A DNA stretch of 64,000 nucleotides. Origin: Gremmenia infestans (taxonomy: Eukaryota; Ascomycota; Leotiomycetes; Helotiales; Hamatocanthoscyphaceae). Below are positions 45,922 through 57,652 of this stretch, one piece after another. How positions within the stretch are numbered: position 1 is the first letter of the stretch; each line of letters starts with the position of its first letter. The translations under genes and the position numbers were made by a program. The notes beneath the pieces were generated by a model. It was not told where the DNA came from and searched no databases. It saw only the letters and a list, made by a program, of their open reading frames with translations. Location: NCBI GenBank assembly GCA_032629725.1, contig JAFEVB010000022.1:1488001-1552000 (forward strand), in the 5' to 3' direction.

Positions 45922-48900
45922 ATGAACCGTTTCCGAAACAAAAAGAAGGCGAAGGAGACTTCCGAGTCATTGGTACGAGCTTCGACAGAGTCCGAAGCAC
46001 CTTCAATACAACCTGTGAAGAAGTCAAAGACATTCGGAAGGGGGAAGAAGAACCCAGAGCCCGAGCCGAAGCCGGAACTCGATCTCGCAAATGCTTTACC
46101 ACCATCGGACGACTTCCGAACAAGTTTATTGATGAATGGCCTGTCAGCAAGATTCTCAATGCTGCGAGAACAAGATGACCCAAAGTCAAAGATAGGCAAA
46201 GCCAGCGACGACAGTGTATTATTTCCAAAGCGACAATCAAGATTTAATGACCTGACCTTCCAATCCCATGGTCTCTCTGATATTGCAGAAGTAGCATCCA
46301 TCAATGGATCCATCAGACCCCCTTTTGCCATCACTAGAAAGGACTCGTACGACACGACTGGAAGTTTTGGCACAGATGATGACTCGACGCATGGAAGTAT
46401 AATGAACCGGTCAAAGCCAGGAGAGGGTAATAATCTTTTTGGAGGACGTCAAAAAATCTACAAAATTCCGGTTACTGCATCTGGGTCTACAAGGAGCTTA
46501 GCCGAAGCAGGAGGGTCTGGAATGGGGGGTCGAGCTTTATACGGGGACGATGTTAGCCAGTCAGCCTTTCAGAAGCTACGAGAGCGGGAACGAGAACAAG
46601 AACAAGAACAAGAACGACAACGAGAACGACTGGCATTATTGGAACAAGAAGAGAGCGAGGCTCAGTCTTCACGACCCCCTTCACCTCCTTTGTCCGGATA
46701 CAATCGAAATAGGGAAACATCATCAACAACATCCTCGGGCGGGCCTTCCAATACTCGGACCTCAACAGCTGCTACTTCTTTCACCTCACAACGAACGCCT
46801 TCACTCAATGGATCCCATACTCCTATTACACCTGGAGGCTCGGTCTCAAATCCAGGTCTTGAGAGATCTACCACCAAAGCCCGCCGCTTGTATGAAACCG
46901 GCCTTGATCAGCACCTCCACGAACAGCAATTCTCCGCTATGAACAGGATCGATACTTTGACTAGACAACGGACTCTTGGTGGCCACACGCCTCCGCTCGT
47001 AAATTCGCCCACGAATATACCCCATCAAGGAGAGAAGTGGGGGGAAAGAAGGCCAATCGCGGGACAAGCAAGCATGCCAAACCTACGAGCCGCTAGCCCA
47101 CCACCGAATGTGAATCCATTGAACACTTTTGATTTTGCCATAAGATCAAACAATGCTCCAGAAACGAAAGCGTATGGAATGGTATCTCCACCATTGAGCC
47201 CACCAATGAGCGAACATGACGACCCTGCCATTTTGCCTGTCCAGCCAAACGATAGGGGGAAGGCTACCGCTCTGGGTGCTTTTGCAAAACCAGTGCAGCC
47301 ATATGATGAGAACAAATATTCCCAGAGGCAACTTCAGATGCAGCAAGGACGAAAATCACCACCGATAAGGAAGAACTCTCCTCCCCGCGCGTTTCCTGCT
47401 CCTCATCAGCAGCCAATGGGTCGCACTCGAGCTGAATCCAACGCTACCTTTGCTTCTGGCAGGTCAAGATCTAACTCATCCGCGCAACGACATTTCCTTC
47501 CATCGGACCGTATACCGGAAGCTCAGTCACCTCCATCTCAGCCTAAAATTAACATTTCTCAAAATCGTGCTATTGCTAAAGGAGCATTCTTGAGCTCCCC
47601 AGATGAAAGTATTATGTCTTCCCCGGCGGAACACATCCCAAAACCTCATCCTCGGGCCAACCCGCAGCCGTTGGACTTATCGAGGATGAACTTCCAGGAT
47701 CGCAACGTTAATCTGCAACGTCCCCCGGAATCACAACATCCTGCTAATAGACAGCGACCAATTGCCGAAAACTCGAGCCGTGTAGTGAACGAACCAAATA
47801 ATATTCCAGCTTATCCCCAGGTGACTCCTTCCGAATCCGAAGTTCCTCCGGCTGAGGATTCTCCTACTCTGGGCCCTACACCTACAATGACAGGTCTTAG
47901 TGGCATGGTCCGTCAGCATCTGAGATCAGACAGTAATAACTCTTCAATATACGGCGCCTCTCTATCCGCGGGATTGACCTCCCGTTTCCCTGTGGACTCT
48001 TCCGAGCCTATGGCCGATGTCGAATACAACCGCAGGAGTAATCCTTGGGATAATGAGGACTGGGACAAAGCTTATCACGAATCCTATGAACCGTCTGATG
48101 CGCAGGCAATAAATGGCGCAGTTCCCGCACCTTCGACATTCCCTTCTACGAATGCCAGCACTGAACAAGCTGAGAGACCTTCCTGGGAACGGGAATTGGA
48201 TGCTCATCATACCAGAGATGGAAGCACGGAGACTCAGAAAGAGCGTCAGCATTTCAAAAATGACCTTGCAGAACGGCGAAAGCGAGTTCAGGAGAACTTG
48301 AAGAGTTTTGTGGAGACCGAAAGCAGATCTGCAAGCCCTTTACCAGGATCTGAATGGTCGAAAGACGAGAATGCGAGAAATGCAGCGAGGAGTAATCCAC
48401 TAGGCCTTCTCAAGTCAAAGTCGCGTCGAGGATCCCTGGTTGGGAGACCAAAGGAGCCAAGCCCTGCCTCTCAGGCAAAAGCAATGAAAATGATGGGCCT
48501 CGGATCCACAACCATAAGCAGCTCACCAGCTTCGGTCAAGCAGAGCTTTGAGGCAAATCATCGAAATCAAGAGAATGGGGATCAGGTCTCTCATGTGCCT
48601 AATTCAGTCCAGAATCCTGGAGGCCCCGTCATCCCCCCACAGACAAAAGCCTTTCGGCAGGCGCGCAGAGATGCTCAACGTGACAGAGAACGACAGGTTA
48701 CGACCAGACACCAACCAAAACTGGCCCGTGAAGCAGACCGGTCTGAATGGCCAAGTTCTCCAGCTGAGTTTCATCCGAGACCGAACGAGCAGAGACCGAA
48801 TGAGCAGAGGAGAGAAAATGTACCCCCAAATATCAGAACTCGCCAACGCTCTCCGAGCCGAGATAGGAAACCTCCACCAGTTACGATTTCGCACCGAAAT

Positions 48901-49848
48901 GGTAGTCAAGAGAGTAAAGGTAGTGTTGGAAGCAATCGATCTGGGTCTGGACCTCCTTCTCGTGCATCACGAGATAGATCAAGCTCAGATGCTTCTGGGC
49001 GATCCAAGAGCCGTAATGGTAGGTACAAGGATGATTTGGCAAAGGCTATGGCCGAAGGAATTTCTAGTTCAAGCCAAGGCATGTACGATGAACTGGAGCC
49101 CCCTCCCTCTGCTCGGTTCCCTCAGAAGTCGCCTGGTACTCCTAGCTCGCAATACCAACCATCTCCCGTTCCGTCTCCAATGATAATGGGGCCGAATGGA
49201 AGATCTCGAAGTAACAGCAGAGCTACTACTGGCTATTTTGAGTCTCAGACACTGCAACCGGTTCAGACAAACGTCGCGATGGCGATTGGTACTTCTCCTC
49301 GACCGTCCCCTACAGCACCATTCTCGATCAATTCGACTCCAGCGCAGCCATCCCCCGCAGTATCTACCGCTACTACTCCCACAACGCAAGGGTTCCAACC
49401 TCTGGGGCACCGTAAGAAGTCGGTCAACAAATCGGACATATCTGAACCTAGATTCGTCTCATCTACGTCGAGAGTTACTACTATCAATCTTCCTCCCGAG
49501 GCATCTCTCCAGAATGGAATGGAAGCTGCTCCGCCGATTCCCCCCGTGAACCCTATGCGACGCCAGACTCGTCGGATGTTCGGACTCAAGAAGGACTCTG
49601 ATGGCGAAGTACAGCTGATGCCAGCCGCCACTCAGTCCACAGAAGAAATGAGCACTTTCTCTGCCGATGAAGGGGATTCCAAGCCCAAGTCCCGAAAGCT
49701 CCGAAAGAGCTCCAGCGAAGGCGGAAACCTTAACGCCAGAGCTCGACAAGCAGTCAATGCCCAGCCGAGTCCAGCCATGCCTTCTGCTACGTTCCCAGTC
49801 AGCAGAGGAGACAGCCCACCGCGTCCCGTCGATGGGGGCATGTTTTAA
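45922..49848 (+). CDS. Very large intronless disordered fungal protein (1308 aa)
   Basis: The frame starts at ATG 45922 (MNRFRNKKKAKETSESLVRA); an open stretch upstream has no ATG. The protein is almost entirely Ser/Pro/Arg/Gln-rich. A charged helix at about 225-260 (LREREREQEQEQERQRERLA) is encoded by a GAACAA/CGAGAA repeat. More helical, charged patches are ETQKERQHFKNDLAERRKRV (about 780-800) and RQARRDAQRDRERQVTTRHQ. The N-terminus RTSLLMNGLSARFSMLREQD is the most structured-looking part. The C-terminal NPMRRQTRRMFGLKKDSDGE is basic. I recognise it as a conserved but uncharacterised ascomycete protein; function unknown. No transmembrane segment or enzyme motif is visible. Confidence 0.85.
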   Translation: MNRFRNKKKAKETSESLVRASTESEAPSIQPVKKSKTFGRGKKNPEPEPKPELDLANALPPSDDFRTSLLMNGLSARFSMLREQDDPKSKIGKASDDSVLFPKRQSRFNDLTFQSHGLSDIAEVASINGSIRPPFAITRKDSYDTTGSFGTDDDSTHGSIMNRSKPGEGNNLFGGRQKIYKIPVTASGSTRSLAEAGGSGMGGRALYGDDVSQSAFQKLREREREQEQEQERQRERLALLEQEESEAQSSRPPSPPLSGYNRNRETSSTTSSGGPSNTRTSTAATSFTSQRTPSLNGSHTPITPGGSVSNPGLERSTTKARRLYETGLDQHLHEQQFSAMNRIDTLTRQRTLGGHTPPLVNSPTNIPHQGEKWGERRPIAGQASMPNLRAASPPPNVNPLNTFDFAIRSNNAPETKAYGMVSPPLSPPMSEHDDPAILPVQPNDRGKATALGAFAKPVQPYDENKYSQRQLQMQQGRKSPPIRKNSPPRAFPAPHQQPMGRTRAESNATFASGRSRSNSSAQRHFLPSDRIPEAQSPPSQPKINISQNRAIAKGAFLSSPDESIMSSPAEHIPKPHPRANPQPLDLSRMNFQDRNVNLQRPPESQHPANRQRPIAENSSRVVNEPNNIPAYPQVTPSESEVPPAEDSPTLGPTPTMTGLSGMVRQHLRSDSNNSSIYGASLSAGLTSRFPVDSSEPMADVEYNRRSNPWDNEDWDKAYHESYEPSDAQAINGAVPAPSTFPSTNASTEQAERPSWERELDAHHTRDGSTETQKERQHFKNDLAERRKRVQENLKSFVETESRSASPLPGSEWSKDENARNAARSNPLGLLKSKSRRGSLVGRPKEPSPASQAKAMKMMGLGSTTISSSPASVKQSFEANHRNQENGDQVSHVPNSVQNPGGPVIPPQTKAFRQARRDAQRDRERQVTTRHQPKLAREADRSEWPSSPAEFHPRPNEQRPNEQRRENVPPNIRTRQRSPSRDRKPPPVTISHRNGSQESKGSVGSNRSGSGPPSRASRDRSSSDASGRSKSRNGRYKDDLAKAMAEGISSSSQGMYDELEPPPSARFPQKSPGTPSSQYQPSPVPSPMIMGPNGRSRSNSRATTGYFESQTLQPVQTNVAMAIGTSPRPSPTAPFSINSTPAQPSPAVSTATTPTTQGFQPLGHRKKSVNKSDISEPRFVSSTSRVTTINLPPEASLQNGMEAAPPIPPVNPMRRQTRRMFGLKKDSDGEVQLMPAATQSTEEMSTFSADEGDSKPKSRKLRKSSSEGGNLNARARQAVNAQPSPAMPSATFPVSRGDSPPRPVDGGMF
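46581..46630 (+). repeat. Coding GAACAA/CGAGAA repeat
   Basis: A purine-rich hexamer-like run within the large gene encodes the alternating R-E-R-E-Q-E-Q-E helix. Its copy number is likely variable between strains. Confidence 0.8.
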
Positions 49849-52800
49849 TTTTCATGCGTTCTTCTTAAGTTCCAGCAACATGACACCTCGATATACCCTT
49901 GTCATCTGCTTGAAATTATTTTTTCGACCGTGTTTGTTGGTGTCACAGATAATGTTTTAAATGATGAAATCAGGTGGTCTTTCTTTTGTACATTTGCCTC
50001 GCGGCGCTTAAAAAAGATGGGGGCATTCAGGCGTTTTCTAAGGAAAGGATGGTCAGTTATTGCCAGAAGTATGAGATTGTATTGGTGTATCATATTTGAC
50101 CGGTGGCTCAGCAGGCCTGGGTTTATTCGCTAGGAGGAGGCTTCTATCAGTTAGTCGTTGATTGGTAGTATTCAAGTTGGTTGGGTTGGGTTGTATGGAT
50201 GTTGTTTGTATACTGATTAGGGGATTTTGCTCGCTCTGGGGATGGATGAATGGGGTGGAGCTTTAGAGTAGTCGTGAAGGAAATATCAACAAAATTCATA
50301 CAAACCCGGAGTGCTCAGAGCGCATGTCATGGACCAATGAATGCGGTGAATGTGTGAACTATTGTATCCACGATTTTGAAGCTTGGGTGGGAAGCGACGA
50401 GTAACAACCCACGCGGTCTAATTGCGCGTTCTGGTCTCCGCCAAATAATCACCGAATGCTCAGCACTTGCTTTGATAGGTATCTACGCTACGCAAAGCAA
50501 TTCACACAATATCGCAATAAACAAATAAATCTCAAAGATCAATCACAACCACTCCCACTATCACAAGCCCCGTGCCGGCACTACACGAGGTTGATCGAGA
50601 AGAACGCGAGGTTATTTCTAGACATCGAGACGAGAGAGCAGTTGTAGGGAAGGAGATGAAAGAGAAGGTGGGGCAGATGGGGAAGGAGAAGGAGAAGAAG
50701 AAGAGGAATGGGAGGAAACTACGTGGTGGTGGTGATGGTGGTGGCGGGAGTAGAGTGAGGTCCAGATTGAGGTCAAGATCGAGGTTGAAGTTGAAGTTCA
50801 AAAGTGGGGTTAGATTCGAGTGGCGCAGAGATAGAGGCAGAGGTGGAAGAGGAGGTAGAAGAGGAGTTGGAAGAGGTAGTCGTGGTAGTAGTGGTGGTAG
50901 GAGGAGGCGGATAGAGGTGGTTAGGAGAGAGTGTGTGGTTGATGGGTTGGTGGAGGGATTTGAGGGGATGGACTTTGAGGTGAATGGGAGGGAAGGGGGA
51001 GGGAGGAGGAGAAGGAGAAGGAGAAGGAAGAAGAGGAAATGCGTTTGTGGCCGGGTGTTGGGGAGGAGGATGATTATGTGATGGAAGGGGTGGGGGCGGA
51101 GAGTGTTTGTGAGCAGGTAGATGATGAGATTCGGTAGGGTAGGAAGATGAGCGCTTTTTACCTAGGTACCTAGATTCCGACGTTTACGGGCATGACATAT
51201 GGAGGGAAAATATTCGGGAGAGATTAACATGCTATTTCTATTTCTGGGAAGAGTGATACAGTATCAGAGTTGTACCTTTCTGGGTTCGTGCTATGCAGAG
51301 CTGAGTATAGGATCTTCGCTGACATGTAGGTACCTGCCTAGTTCCTGTAGATGTTTAGCAGTGCTGTACTCCCTTCAGTCGTTTAGAGCTTGCGATTGTA
51401 CCAGATGGTTATCATTTCTAGGTCGTGTTGGTTGGTGGCAGGAGCGTGATTTCGAACTTCAACTCGTATAGCTTGTCTGTCGTACCACATCCTTTTTGAT
51501 CCTCTGGAATGAATTGTGGAGCCTTAAAGTACCTCGGATGTTTTCTTTTTGCATTCTCGGTCTGGAAAAGGAATATTATTATGCTATACTTGTGTAGTGT
51601 TGAGAAAGTAAGGTGATAAGGTACCTAGGTAGGTACCTCTCTTATGTATAATTTTCTATACGAAGGAATACTCAGTCGGTAGAAGTGATAAGGATATACG
51701 ACACGCCAATACAAAGGATGGCATTTCAATATAAGGTTGCATCAATCAGCCCCTCTTTCCCCGGACTGCATCTGCCAAGCAAAGCAAGTGTTTCATACCT
51801 CCGATGCACTTCAGGGGGTGATCGTCAAACGGAGGCTTCCTATTGGGTCTAGAGTTGTTTGAGTTGATGTGGCGTGAGGGGCTTAGCATCCTCAGAGGAG
51901 AGTACGAATTCCGTACTCCGTATCTCGAAAGCTTGTCCCTGATATATTTATTCGATTGGATGGTTGAACGATAGACACGCAGATACGAAGTAATAATAAT
52001 GCTAGGTTTACAAACTTGGTGATGAACACCGATAGATAGTACAGGGTTCGCATAACATATGATTTCATTTGGTTCTCATAGCCTGATACATTCCTTTTCT
52101 GGCATATAAAGAGGTTCTTAGCAGTTTAATCATCCAATAAAGCATAAATGATTGTGTCCGAGGACTTATACAGCCTATCAATACCTTGTCTTGCACTTAC
52201 CTACTGTAGATACCTAGTCACGATCACGATGTACGAAGTACCTTATTCTTATCTTAGAGTAGACGCGACGCGCCCGGCTATATGGCTCGGGCGCGTCATG
52301 TCCTTTTGTAATGCATCGGACCTACTTCGTACGGAGGTACGGAGGTACGGAGTATCCCACGTAAGAACCTTAAAAGACGAGCCGCCAGGAATCACTTGGT
52401 GGGCATGACGTTCTGCCTTAGGATCAACTTGCTATCAGACCTACCTAGGTACACAAATGACCAAACCTCCTCCTGACCTTCGCAGCCTTGCTATGCCTAT
52501 GAGTCTGTGTAGGGACGACTGACCAATCATTCATTTGCTAACACAGCCTTTTCCATTACTAAAGGTAACCAGGACTGTAAGATTATACGACCAACTACCT
52601 TATCACCAGGTTGAATTCGGGCCGCTCCTTCGCTCTCTTAGCGTAGGATTCGTGTGGATAGAAGAATGGTACTAGACAACTGAGTTAAAATACACTTTTG
52701 ATCCTTCAGCACTCCGTGTCACCATACTGACATCAGATCGGACTAACATCACTTCCGTGATGTATTGATATATCGAGCCTTCCCATTCTTCCCATTTCAA

Positions 52801-52881
52801 AAGCATAACATATGCAAAGCTGCATACTAATAATATCACCTACATTTTTTATTGCAGAATAGTCCTTCGTTTATTCCAGCT
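49849..52881. other. Gene-poor region (3 kb)
   Basis: 3' flank of the large gene, then a polypurine tract and motif-rich sequence upstream of the GH71 gene. No supported protein gene. Confidence 0.45.
50640..51040 (+). repeat. Polypurine (G/A) low-complexity tract
   Basis: For about 400 bp the plus strand is almost all G and A with few C. A plus-strand open frame across it would encode an Arg/Gly/Lys-rich peptide, but it has no ATG start and its composition follows directly from the base bias. Purine mirror-like runs can form triplex DNA. Confidence 0.75.
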
Positions 52882-54798
52882 ATGCGTACCTCCATCTTCT
52901 TGCCGCTGTTCTCAGTGGCAGCCTCGTTCTTTAATGTCGTAGATGCAAGAGCAGTCTTTGCTCATTATTTGGTACGTAAACAATTATTCTTTTTCTGGTA
53001 TAGAAGAGGCTAATATTATGGTCCCGCAGGTTGGAACTATCACCGACGCGCATGCTCTACAAGACATCAACGATGCCATCGCAATGGGGTAGTTTTTCTC
53101 AACCTAGATACCGAATCAAGATGTATTTGCTAATTGAAAGCTCTACAGTCTCGATGCATTCGCCTTGAATGTCGCAGATCCAAGTGCATCATATGTAGCC
53201 CCGGCTCTCACTTCTTTGTTTAGCCATGCAAAGGATCGAGGCTTCAAACTCTTCCTAAGCATGGACTTGTCTGCAAAGGGAGGTGGCTCGCTGTCAGATT
53301 ACGACTACATCTTTACCGACTACGCCACTGCTGGTGCTTGGTTTGCAGGGCCCAACGGAAAGCCACTGGTTAGCAGTACGTATCACTTTGGAGATTCGAA
53401 GGGGTTAAGCAAGCTGATTTCCCTCGTCACTTAGCATTCAGCGCCGCCGACTTCACAGCCCCTGATTTCACAACCTGGAGATCAAGCCACGACATTTATT
53501 TCATGCCGGATTTCGACGGTACCAGTGGCTACTATGACGCTGCCGACGCATGGTGGAGTTACTGGGGGAGTGTTGTCGATGGCCTCTTCAGCTGGGAATC
53601 AACTTGGCCAAATGTTGGGGCTACGAATGATGGAGACCTGACTCTTGATACCAAGGTCCAGGCCGGCGCTGTGGCACATGGAAAGACATATATGATCGGT
53701 AAGCAATAATCTTCCCCTCGTTTCTACCTTGCTTAGCTGGGTCTAAGTATAACATGGGAGAACGAGTTTCTCACTGTCTTGAACGGGTCTGACAATAACA
53801 TGCAGGTCTGAGTTTGCTCCAGTACAAGAATGCGGTAAGGAACTAGAAGCACCTGAGTTCTGGCGGCTACTAAACGATAACAGTACAATACGAACTTATA
53901 CCGTCGTGGCGAACTAACTATTGCGAAACGAATGGAAAACATTCTTAAAATGACCACGGCGCCACTTTATGTTGAAATACAGACATGGGTAAGATAATTC
54001 CATTCCACGCTCAGGCCTATTGACTGACAACGCAAATAGAATGACGGACCAGGTAAGCTCTCTACCATCTTTACTCTAGGATCAATTCGGTTTTCTAGAA
54101 ATAACACATCAAAACCTGCCCCTTTTACACTTTCCATCCAGCCACAATACTAACAATCATACTCAGAGGGCCACTACATCGGCAATCTTTGGACAGAAGC
54201 AAACGGCGATGCTCAGCCCGCAACCTATGCCACGCAACGCGGTGCATCCCACACCGGCATCCAACCTCTCCTCACACAATTCATCTCCGCCTTCAAGAAC
54301 TCAGAGACCAGCTTCCCAGCATCCACAACCCCAGTCGGCGCCATCTGGTACAAGACGATCCTGCAGAGCACCACGTGCCCAGACAACAGCCTCGGCGGTT
54401 TCTACAGCGCTCCCAGCGGCGCATCCGTCGGCACCGACACGATAAGTTGGGCCGTCGTGCTGCCTACCAACGGCGCGAGCTACTCGATCCAATTCGTCAG
54501 CAACGGCGCCGTAGCCGCGACCGTTACTGGGAAAGCCGGCTTCCAATACGGGTCTGTGACGCTGTCGGCCAACCAGCAATTTATGAAGGTCGTGGATTCG
54601 GCGGGCACGGTGCAGTATTCGACGGGGCTGGGTAGATGTGTGTCGGCGACATGCTGGGATGATATCTATAACTATAATCCGCAGATCTTGGCGCTGGAGC
54701 AGGGCGATCATTCGAGTGTGGGCTGCTGGCAGATGACGCAGCAGGCGAGCGCGGCGAATGGGGCAACGAATGGTCCGTTTTATCCTTCTGGTATCTAA
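52882..54798 (+). CDS. Secreted GH71 alpha-1,3-glucanase (mutanase), eight exons
   Basis: Exons 52882-52971, 53030-53088, 53149-53375, 53435-53698, 53806-53834, 53884-53988, 54040-54052 and 54167-54798 give 472 residues in phase. The signal peptide is MRTSIFLPLFSVAASFFNVV. The GH71 core follows: RAVFAHYL-VGTITDAHALQD, DAIAMG-LDAFALNVADP, RGFKLFLSMDLSA, YFMPDFDGTSGYYDAADAWW, DGLFSWESTWPNVG and, spread over three exons, APLYVEIQTW-NDGP-EGHYIGN, which corresponds to the conserved W-N-D-x-x-E-S-H-Y-I-G segment. The C-terminal part looks like a beta-sandwich. The enzyme should cut alpha-1,3-glucan of fungal cell walls. Exons of 29 and 13 nt are unusually small. Several family motifs are altered (GPEGH for GES-H), so activity should be tested. 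Confidence 0.88.
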
Positions 54799-55921
54799 TG
54801 GTATGGGGAAATATGTAGATGGAAAGAAATTGATGGGAATGGCTGTAAAGAGTATGAGTTATACATATAAAACGTAATCAACCAAATTTTCAATCCAAAC
54901 ACTTTCAAGAATCCAAGAGAAACGCCTGCTATCAACCTATCTTGACCTGGAGCCAAAAGCCAGTGAGCGACTACGGTTACGCGACTTTACAGCCTACCTC
55001 GGCCTCCTTTCCGAGCATCGTCAGCTGCAACAACTTTGAAGGTGCCCTAAGAGCCAACAGCATTTTCAGAAGTCTGACTGAACTGATGAATCGGAATTCA
55101 CCTGACCGTGTTAATTAGTAATCGGTGATTTTGTTTAAAAATGTTAAGGTTGCGATTGCAGTTGCAGTTGCAACTTGCAGGTGCTTGGGAAGTGTATAGT
55201 TAGTTACGAATATTTTGAAATTAATAAAGACCTAACTTTACTTTTTGATCTCATTGAATGCTTGGGTTTGTATCTAGAGATTAAAGATATTCACATTGAT
55301 CCTCCCACGTTTTCTGGCAGCAAGCTTGGAAAGCATTTATTGAGGTATCGGTCACGTGTCAATTAAGGGGATACAAACACTTAAGAAGTTGATAACAATG
55401 TATAGTTCTAATTGACTTCTATCTTCTCGTCAATCTGACTGGTAGAATGAAGATCGTAATTGTGTTAGTTGTGGTGTATGATAGTTTTAGCAATAATAGC
55501 CTGTCGGGTCTTTTGTCCTTTTGGATACCAAGTTGAACTTCCCATGTTTGATACTGCTGTTGATGACAATAGGTATATCTAGGTATATCACCTAGATCTT
55601 TTCAATATGTCAATAGCTCTCTGATCTGCTTATTACATATAGTAGTCCTACCTCTGGATTTAGTACTTCGCAATGCTAATCTAAGTGCCGCTGATAATAA
55701 GGCATCTGTTGAGATCATTACAATAAATGAAATGTGAATTGCTCCTTCCCCAACAGAATTTTCTAGCACATAGCCACAGTGAATATATTTTGCATTTCCC
55801 ACTAGCAAGAACCTCCCCTTGATCCCAAGCACCTCCATCTACATTTCCTCCTCCTCTTCTTCTTCCACCTCCACCAACAACCCACCCACCAACCACCACG
55901 CACGACATCATCACCACAACG
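54799..55921. other. Intergenic region
   Basis: 3' flank of GH71 and promoter side of the next gene; C/T-rich leader at 55845-55890. No other feature. Confidence 0.4.
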
Positions 55922-56650
55922 ATGTCGGGCCCAGTCTCCCAAGAGGACGAGGATATGATTACCCAGCACTTCAAGGAGATGGAGGAGTTCGCGAAGAACC
56001 GACCAGATTTCCCTGGAGTTCCGCGCGCTACATACCCTAACAAATTGGTAGAAAATGAGATGAGGGAGATGCTCCGTATGGCCATTCGGGAAGAGGAGAG
56101 AGTGAAGGCTAGAGATGCTGCTTCCAAAGCTCGTGCTGATGCCCATGCTGTTCGCGTTGCGAAGGTTTGTAGCTGTTGTCTGTTCCAAACTCTTGCTCTT
56201 GTGCTGACGCGCTCTTTCACAGGACAAAGCCGACAAGGAGAAAGCTGCGATGGTTGCGAAGGACAAGGCCGAGAAGGCTGAGAAGGAGAAGGCCGTGCAG
56301 CTTGTGAAGGATGCTGAGAAGGCACGAAAGGCTAAGAACCAGGCCAAATTCGAAGCTGTAAGTTACACAAACTTGATAAACTTCCAATCATTGAATCAAG
56401 TTTTTTGGGCTGATTGAATGTTTCGCAGGATACCAAGGCAAAGAAGGAGAAGAAAGAGAAGGCGAAGGCTGTGGAGGCTCACGGAGACCAGGTCAAGACC
56501 GGAAAGACCCTTTCGAGCTTGACGATTGGTACTCCACTGCTGACCAACAAGGAGAAGGCTGCAGTTGAGAAGAAGCAGAAGCAAGAGGAGAATGAGAAGC
56601 TGGGTGCAGACTTGGGAGAAGACGTCGGTGGCCTGGAGATTGACCTGTAG
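55922..56650 (+). CDS. Charged coiled-coil protein (199 aa), two introns
   Basis: Exons 55922-56164, 56223-56357 and 56429-56650; introns 58 and 71 nt; all phase 0. The N-terminus (MSGPVSQEDEDMITQHFKEM, then EFAKNRPDFPGVPRATYPNK) is a small structured-looking piece. The rest is a Lys/Glu/Ala-rich helix (AAMVAKDKAEKAEKEKAVQL, KAKKEKKEKAKAVEA). The end reads KLGADLGEDVGGLEIDL. Nothing identifies a function. The last exon appears duplicated in degenerate form just downstream. Confidence 0.7.
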
Positions 56651-56659
56651 ATAGTACAG

Positions 56660-56780
56660 GTATATCACTGCCAACCAACAAAGAGATAAGGCTGTTGATG
56701 GAAACGAGAAGCAAAAGGCGAAAGAGAAGCTGGGTGTATGGTTAGAAGAGGACCTTGCAGACCTGGACCTTGACGAATAG
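56660..56780 (+). pseudogene. Degenerate duplicate of the preceding gene's last exon
   Basis: In one frame this stretch reads ANQQRDKAVDGNEKQKAKEK then LGVWLEEDLADLDLDE and stop at 56780. It parallels the end of the gene just upstream (LTNKEKAAVEKKQKQEENEK, LGADLGEDVGGLEIDL), motif for motif and with a stop at the same place. It is either a decaying tandem copy or an alternative 3' exon. Confidence 0.5.
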
Positions 56781-57652
56781 AAGATCCACCATAGCCAATC
56801 GATACCAGAAGTCCCATTGGGCGCAGTTATTGCACTTGAAGAGTATAAGCGTCAGTTGACTATCGAGAATTATCCTGTGCAAGTAAAAGACTCACTTTTA
56901 CCTTTTGACCGCTTCGCTTTTGAGACCTCGGCTGAATTTATCATAATCAAATTATTACCTACACATACCAAAAAGAATGGCAAAAAAAAGGGCTTATGTG
57001 ACGGGGAAAATCCTAATAGAGATTCCTAGGATACCTGCAGAAGCATAAGAAAAGTAAAAATTGAAATCGTAAAAGACAAACATAATTATTTATATTTATA
57101 TCAAAATGGCAAAAAGACGACAGTGCTCTGAGAGTCTGGCCTTTTAAGGATACCAATGATGAAATAAGATACCGGCAGCACGCGACAGGCTATCACCCCT
57201 GACCATACCGTCCATATCCCAAACACCACCACGCACCCTGTTGAGTGGATAAATGCTTATTTCGTGTTATATATAGCAAAACAAACTGCCGAAGTTATCC
57301 CACACCTTTGCGGTAAACAAAGCGTGGAGGGATGCAGTTAACCATTGTTTAACACTGCGCACTCAGAGCTTATATGTTATGCTTGGTAAATGCTGTTTTA
57401 ATAGTACATATTCATCTCATTTGTTTATAAGCCCTTTCTTAGGACTTGTTGCCGTTTTCCTGGTTTGATCACATGCATTGGGAGAATGGATCATGCTGTG
57501 TGTGTATCACATTGTAGTTGAGCATGGAATGGCTTGATCTTCCTTTAATATATTCATGATTTCTAAACTATGCCTACGTGTATCTCTAAACTATATTCAA
57601 GAAAGATGGGAAAGGTAGACATTTGTCCCATAACACCTGACTTATTTTCCAT
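56781..57652. other. Convergent intergenic region
   Basis: AT-rich 3' flank of the NACHT gene. No other supported feature. Confidence 0.4.

Noticed and set aside
50572..51081. 169-codon Arg/Gly/Lys-rich frame
   Set aside because: Starts at GTG and follows entirely from the polypurine base bias.
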